Origin: Porphyromonadaceae bacterium
GTDB lineage: Bacteria > Bacteroidota > Bacteroidia > Bacteroidales > Dysgonomonadaceae
Direction of reading: 5' to 3'
DNA length: 5,952 nucleotides
NCBI GenBank assembly: GCA_003517675.1
Contig: DPAC01000061.1
Span: 1-5,952 of the forward strand
This document shows, one piece after another, positions 5,332 through 5,952 of this stretch. The notes below the pieces were generated by a model. It saw only the letters and a program-made list of their open reading frames with translations. It was not told where the DNA came from and searched no databases. A program made the translations under genes and the position numbers. The first letter of the stretch is position 1; every line of letters begins with the position of its first letter.

Positions 5332-5952
5332 TCACTTTTCAGTGTAAAGCACCTCCAGCACCGTCTGTCCCACCGCCTTGAGTGTGTTCCGGTCGATATT
5401 ACGCATATCGTCACGGAGGGTGTGCCAGTGGGGAGCAAATCCCGTGGGCGAGTCAGTCTTCAGATTGATGATATTGATGCTGGGAGCCCGCTTCATCTCG
5501 TTCACCGGCAGATGGTCATCGGTGATGTATCCCCCCTGCTGCTGGGGGAAATAGTTGCCGTAACCCAGCTTATGGGCAGTGCTCCAGACCCGCTCCACCA
5601 CAGCAGGAGCATACCGCATCGAGTAACCCTCTTTCAGGAAAGTGGCTCCACCCGATCCCACCATATCGAGCAGAATGCCGTAAGCAGCGCGGTAGTTCTC
5701 CACATGCGGCTCTTCAGCCCAGTAACGTGAACCCACACACCACCAGTCGCCTGCCACCTGTTGTGGCTCAAAGGAGGGTTGTCCCCAATCCTCCAGATCG
5801 AAAAAGATGATGTCAATGCCCATCTCCAGAGGCTTCTGCTGCAACTGACGGGCGATCTCCAACAGCGCCGCCACCCCGCTGGCACCATCATCGGCACCTG
5901 CAATGGGTTGTTGCCTGCGCATCGGGTCGTTCTCCTGGTCGGCAAAGGGGCG
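5332..5952 (-). CDS. M28 family metalloenzyme, glutaminyl-peptide cyclotransferase-like, C-terminal part (5' end outside window)
   Basis: The frame is open from the right edge to TGA at 5332-5334, giving 206 residues; related proteins have roughly 320-340, so about the first third, with signal peptide, is missing. The ATG at 5922 is internal: the in-frame residues before it (RPFADQENDP) match the family's conserved RPWAD-like segment after the first metal-site strand. Landmarks numbered in the fragment: GADDGASG with zinc-ligand candidate Asp22, FFDLEDWG with Glu54/Asp55 at the catalytic and ligand positions (E201/E202 of human glutaminyl cyclase), LLDMVGSGG with Asp96, ITDDHLPV with Asp146, and HWHTLRDD with zinc-ligand candidate His177. 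This pattern fits bacterial type II glutaminyl cyclases, which form N-terminal pyroglutamate on exported proteins; an aminopeptidase role cannot be excluded. Likely periplasmic by family. It lies upstream of sufE on the same strand. Confidence 0.92.
   Translation of the reverse strand, partial: RPFADQENDPMRRQQPIAGADDGASGVAALLEIARQLQQKPLEMGIDIIFFDLEDWGQPSFEPQQVAGDWWCVGSRYWAEEPHVENYRAAYGILLDMVGSGGATFLKEGYSMRYAPAVVERVWSTAHKLGYGNYFPQQQGGYITDDHLPVNEMKRAPSINIINLKTDSPTGFAPHWHTLRDDMRNIDRNTLKAVGQTVLEVLYTEK

Noticed and set aside
5329..5730. Plus-strand open frame (133 codons) over the M28 gene
   Set aside because: Register-aligned complement of the conserved M28 coding sequence, no family resemblance.

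Overview
The window reads as ordinary chromosome of a Bacteroidota bacterium, most likely of the order Bacteroidales. The clues are the Bacteroidota-type -7 promoter element TAnnTTTG in front of three genes, weak or absent Shine-Dalgarno sequences, a TonB-dependent outer-membrane receptor, and an M28 protein of the glutaminyl-cyclase-like type common in this phylum. A family such as Dysgonomonadaceae or a Parabacteroides/Tannerella relative is possible, but this is inference. No RNA genes, insertion sequences, CRISPR arrays, phage genes or large repeats were seen. Coding density is very high and the longest gap between genes is about 98 bases.

Layout. 1-627 (+) is the C-terminal beta-barrel end of a TonB-dependent receptor cut by the left edge. 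726-1973 (+) is a lipoprotein M23 peptidase of the MepM/Csd3 type. 2029-4857 (+) is a complete proline biosynthesis operon in the order proA, proB, proC. 4854-5285 (-) is sufE, a sulfur-transfer protein for Fe-S cluster assembly. 5332-5952 (-) is the C-terminal two thirds of an M28 glutaminyl-cyclase-like metalloenzyme cut by the right edge. The two minus-strand genes converge on the proline operon, and the stop codons of proC and sufE overlap.

How the genes work together. ProB phosphorylates glutamate, ProA reduces glutamyl phosphate to glutamate semialdehyde, which cyclises spontaneously, and ProC reduces pyrroline-5-carboxylate to proline. The flanking genes are envelope or housekeeping functions with no evident link to proline.

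What deserves a second look is fine structure, not a new system. The M23 enzyme has Asp where the second His of the usual H-x-H zinc motif is expected. Promoter elements lie so close to the M23 and sufE start codons that the mRNAs may be leaderless or nearly so. A short reading frame continues in proA's frame after its stop and ends in an ATGA overlap with proB. ProB lacks the C-terminal PUA domain of the E. coli enzyme. I found no evidence for an undescribed multi-gene system.
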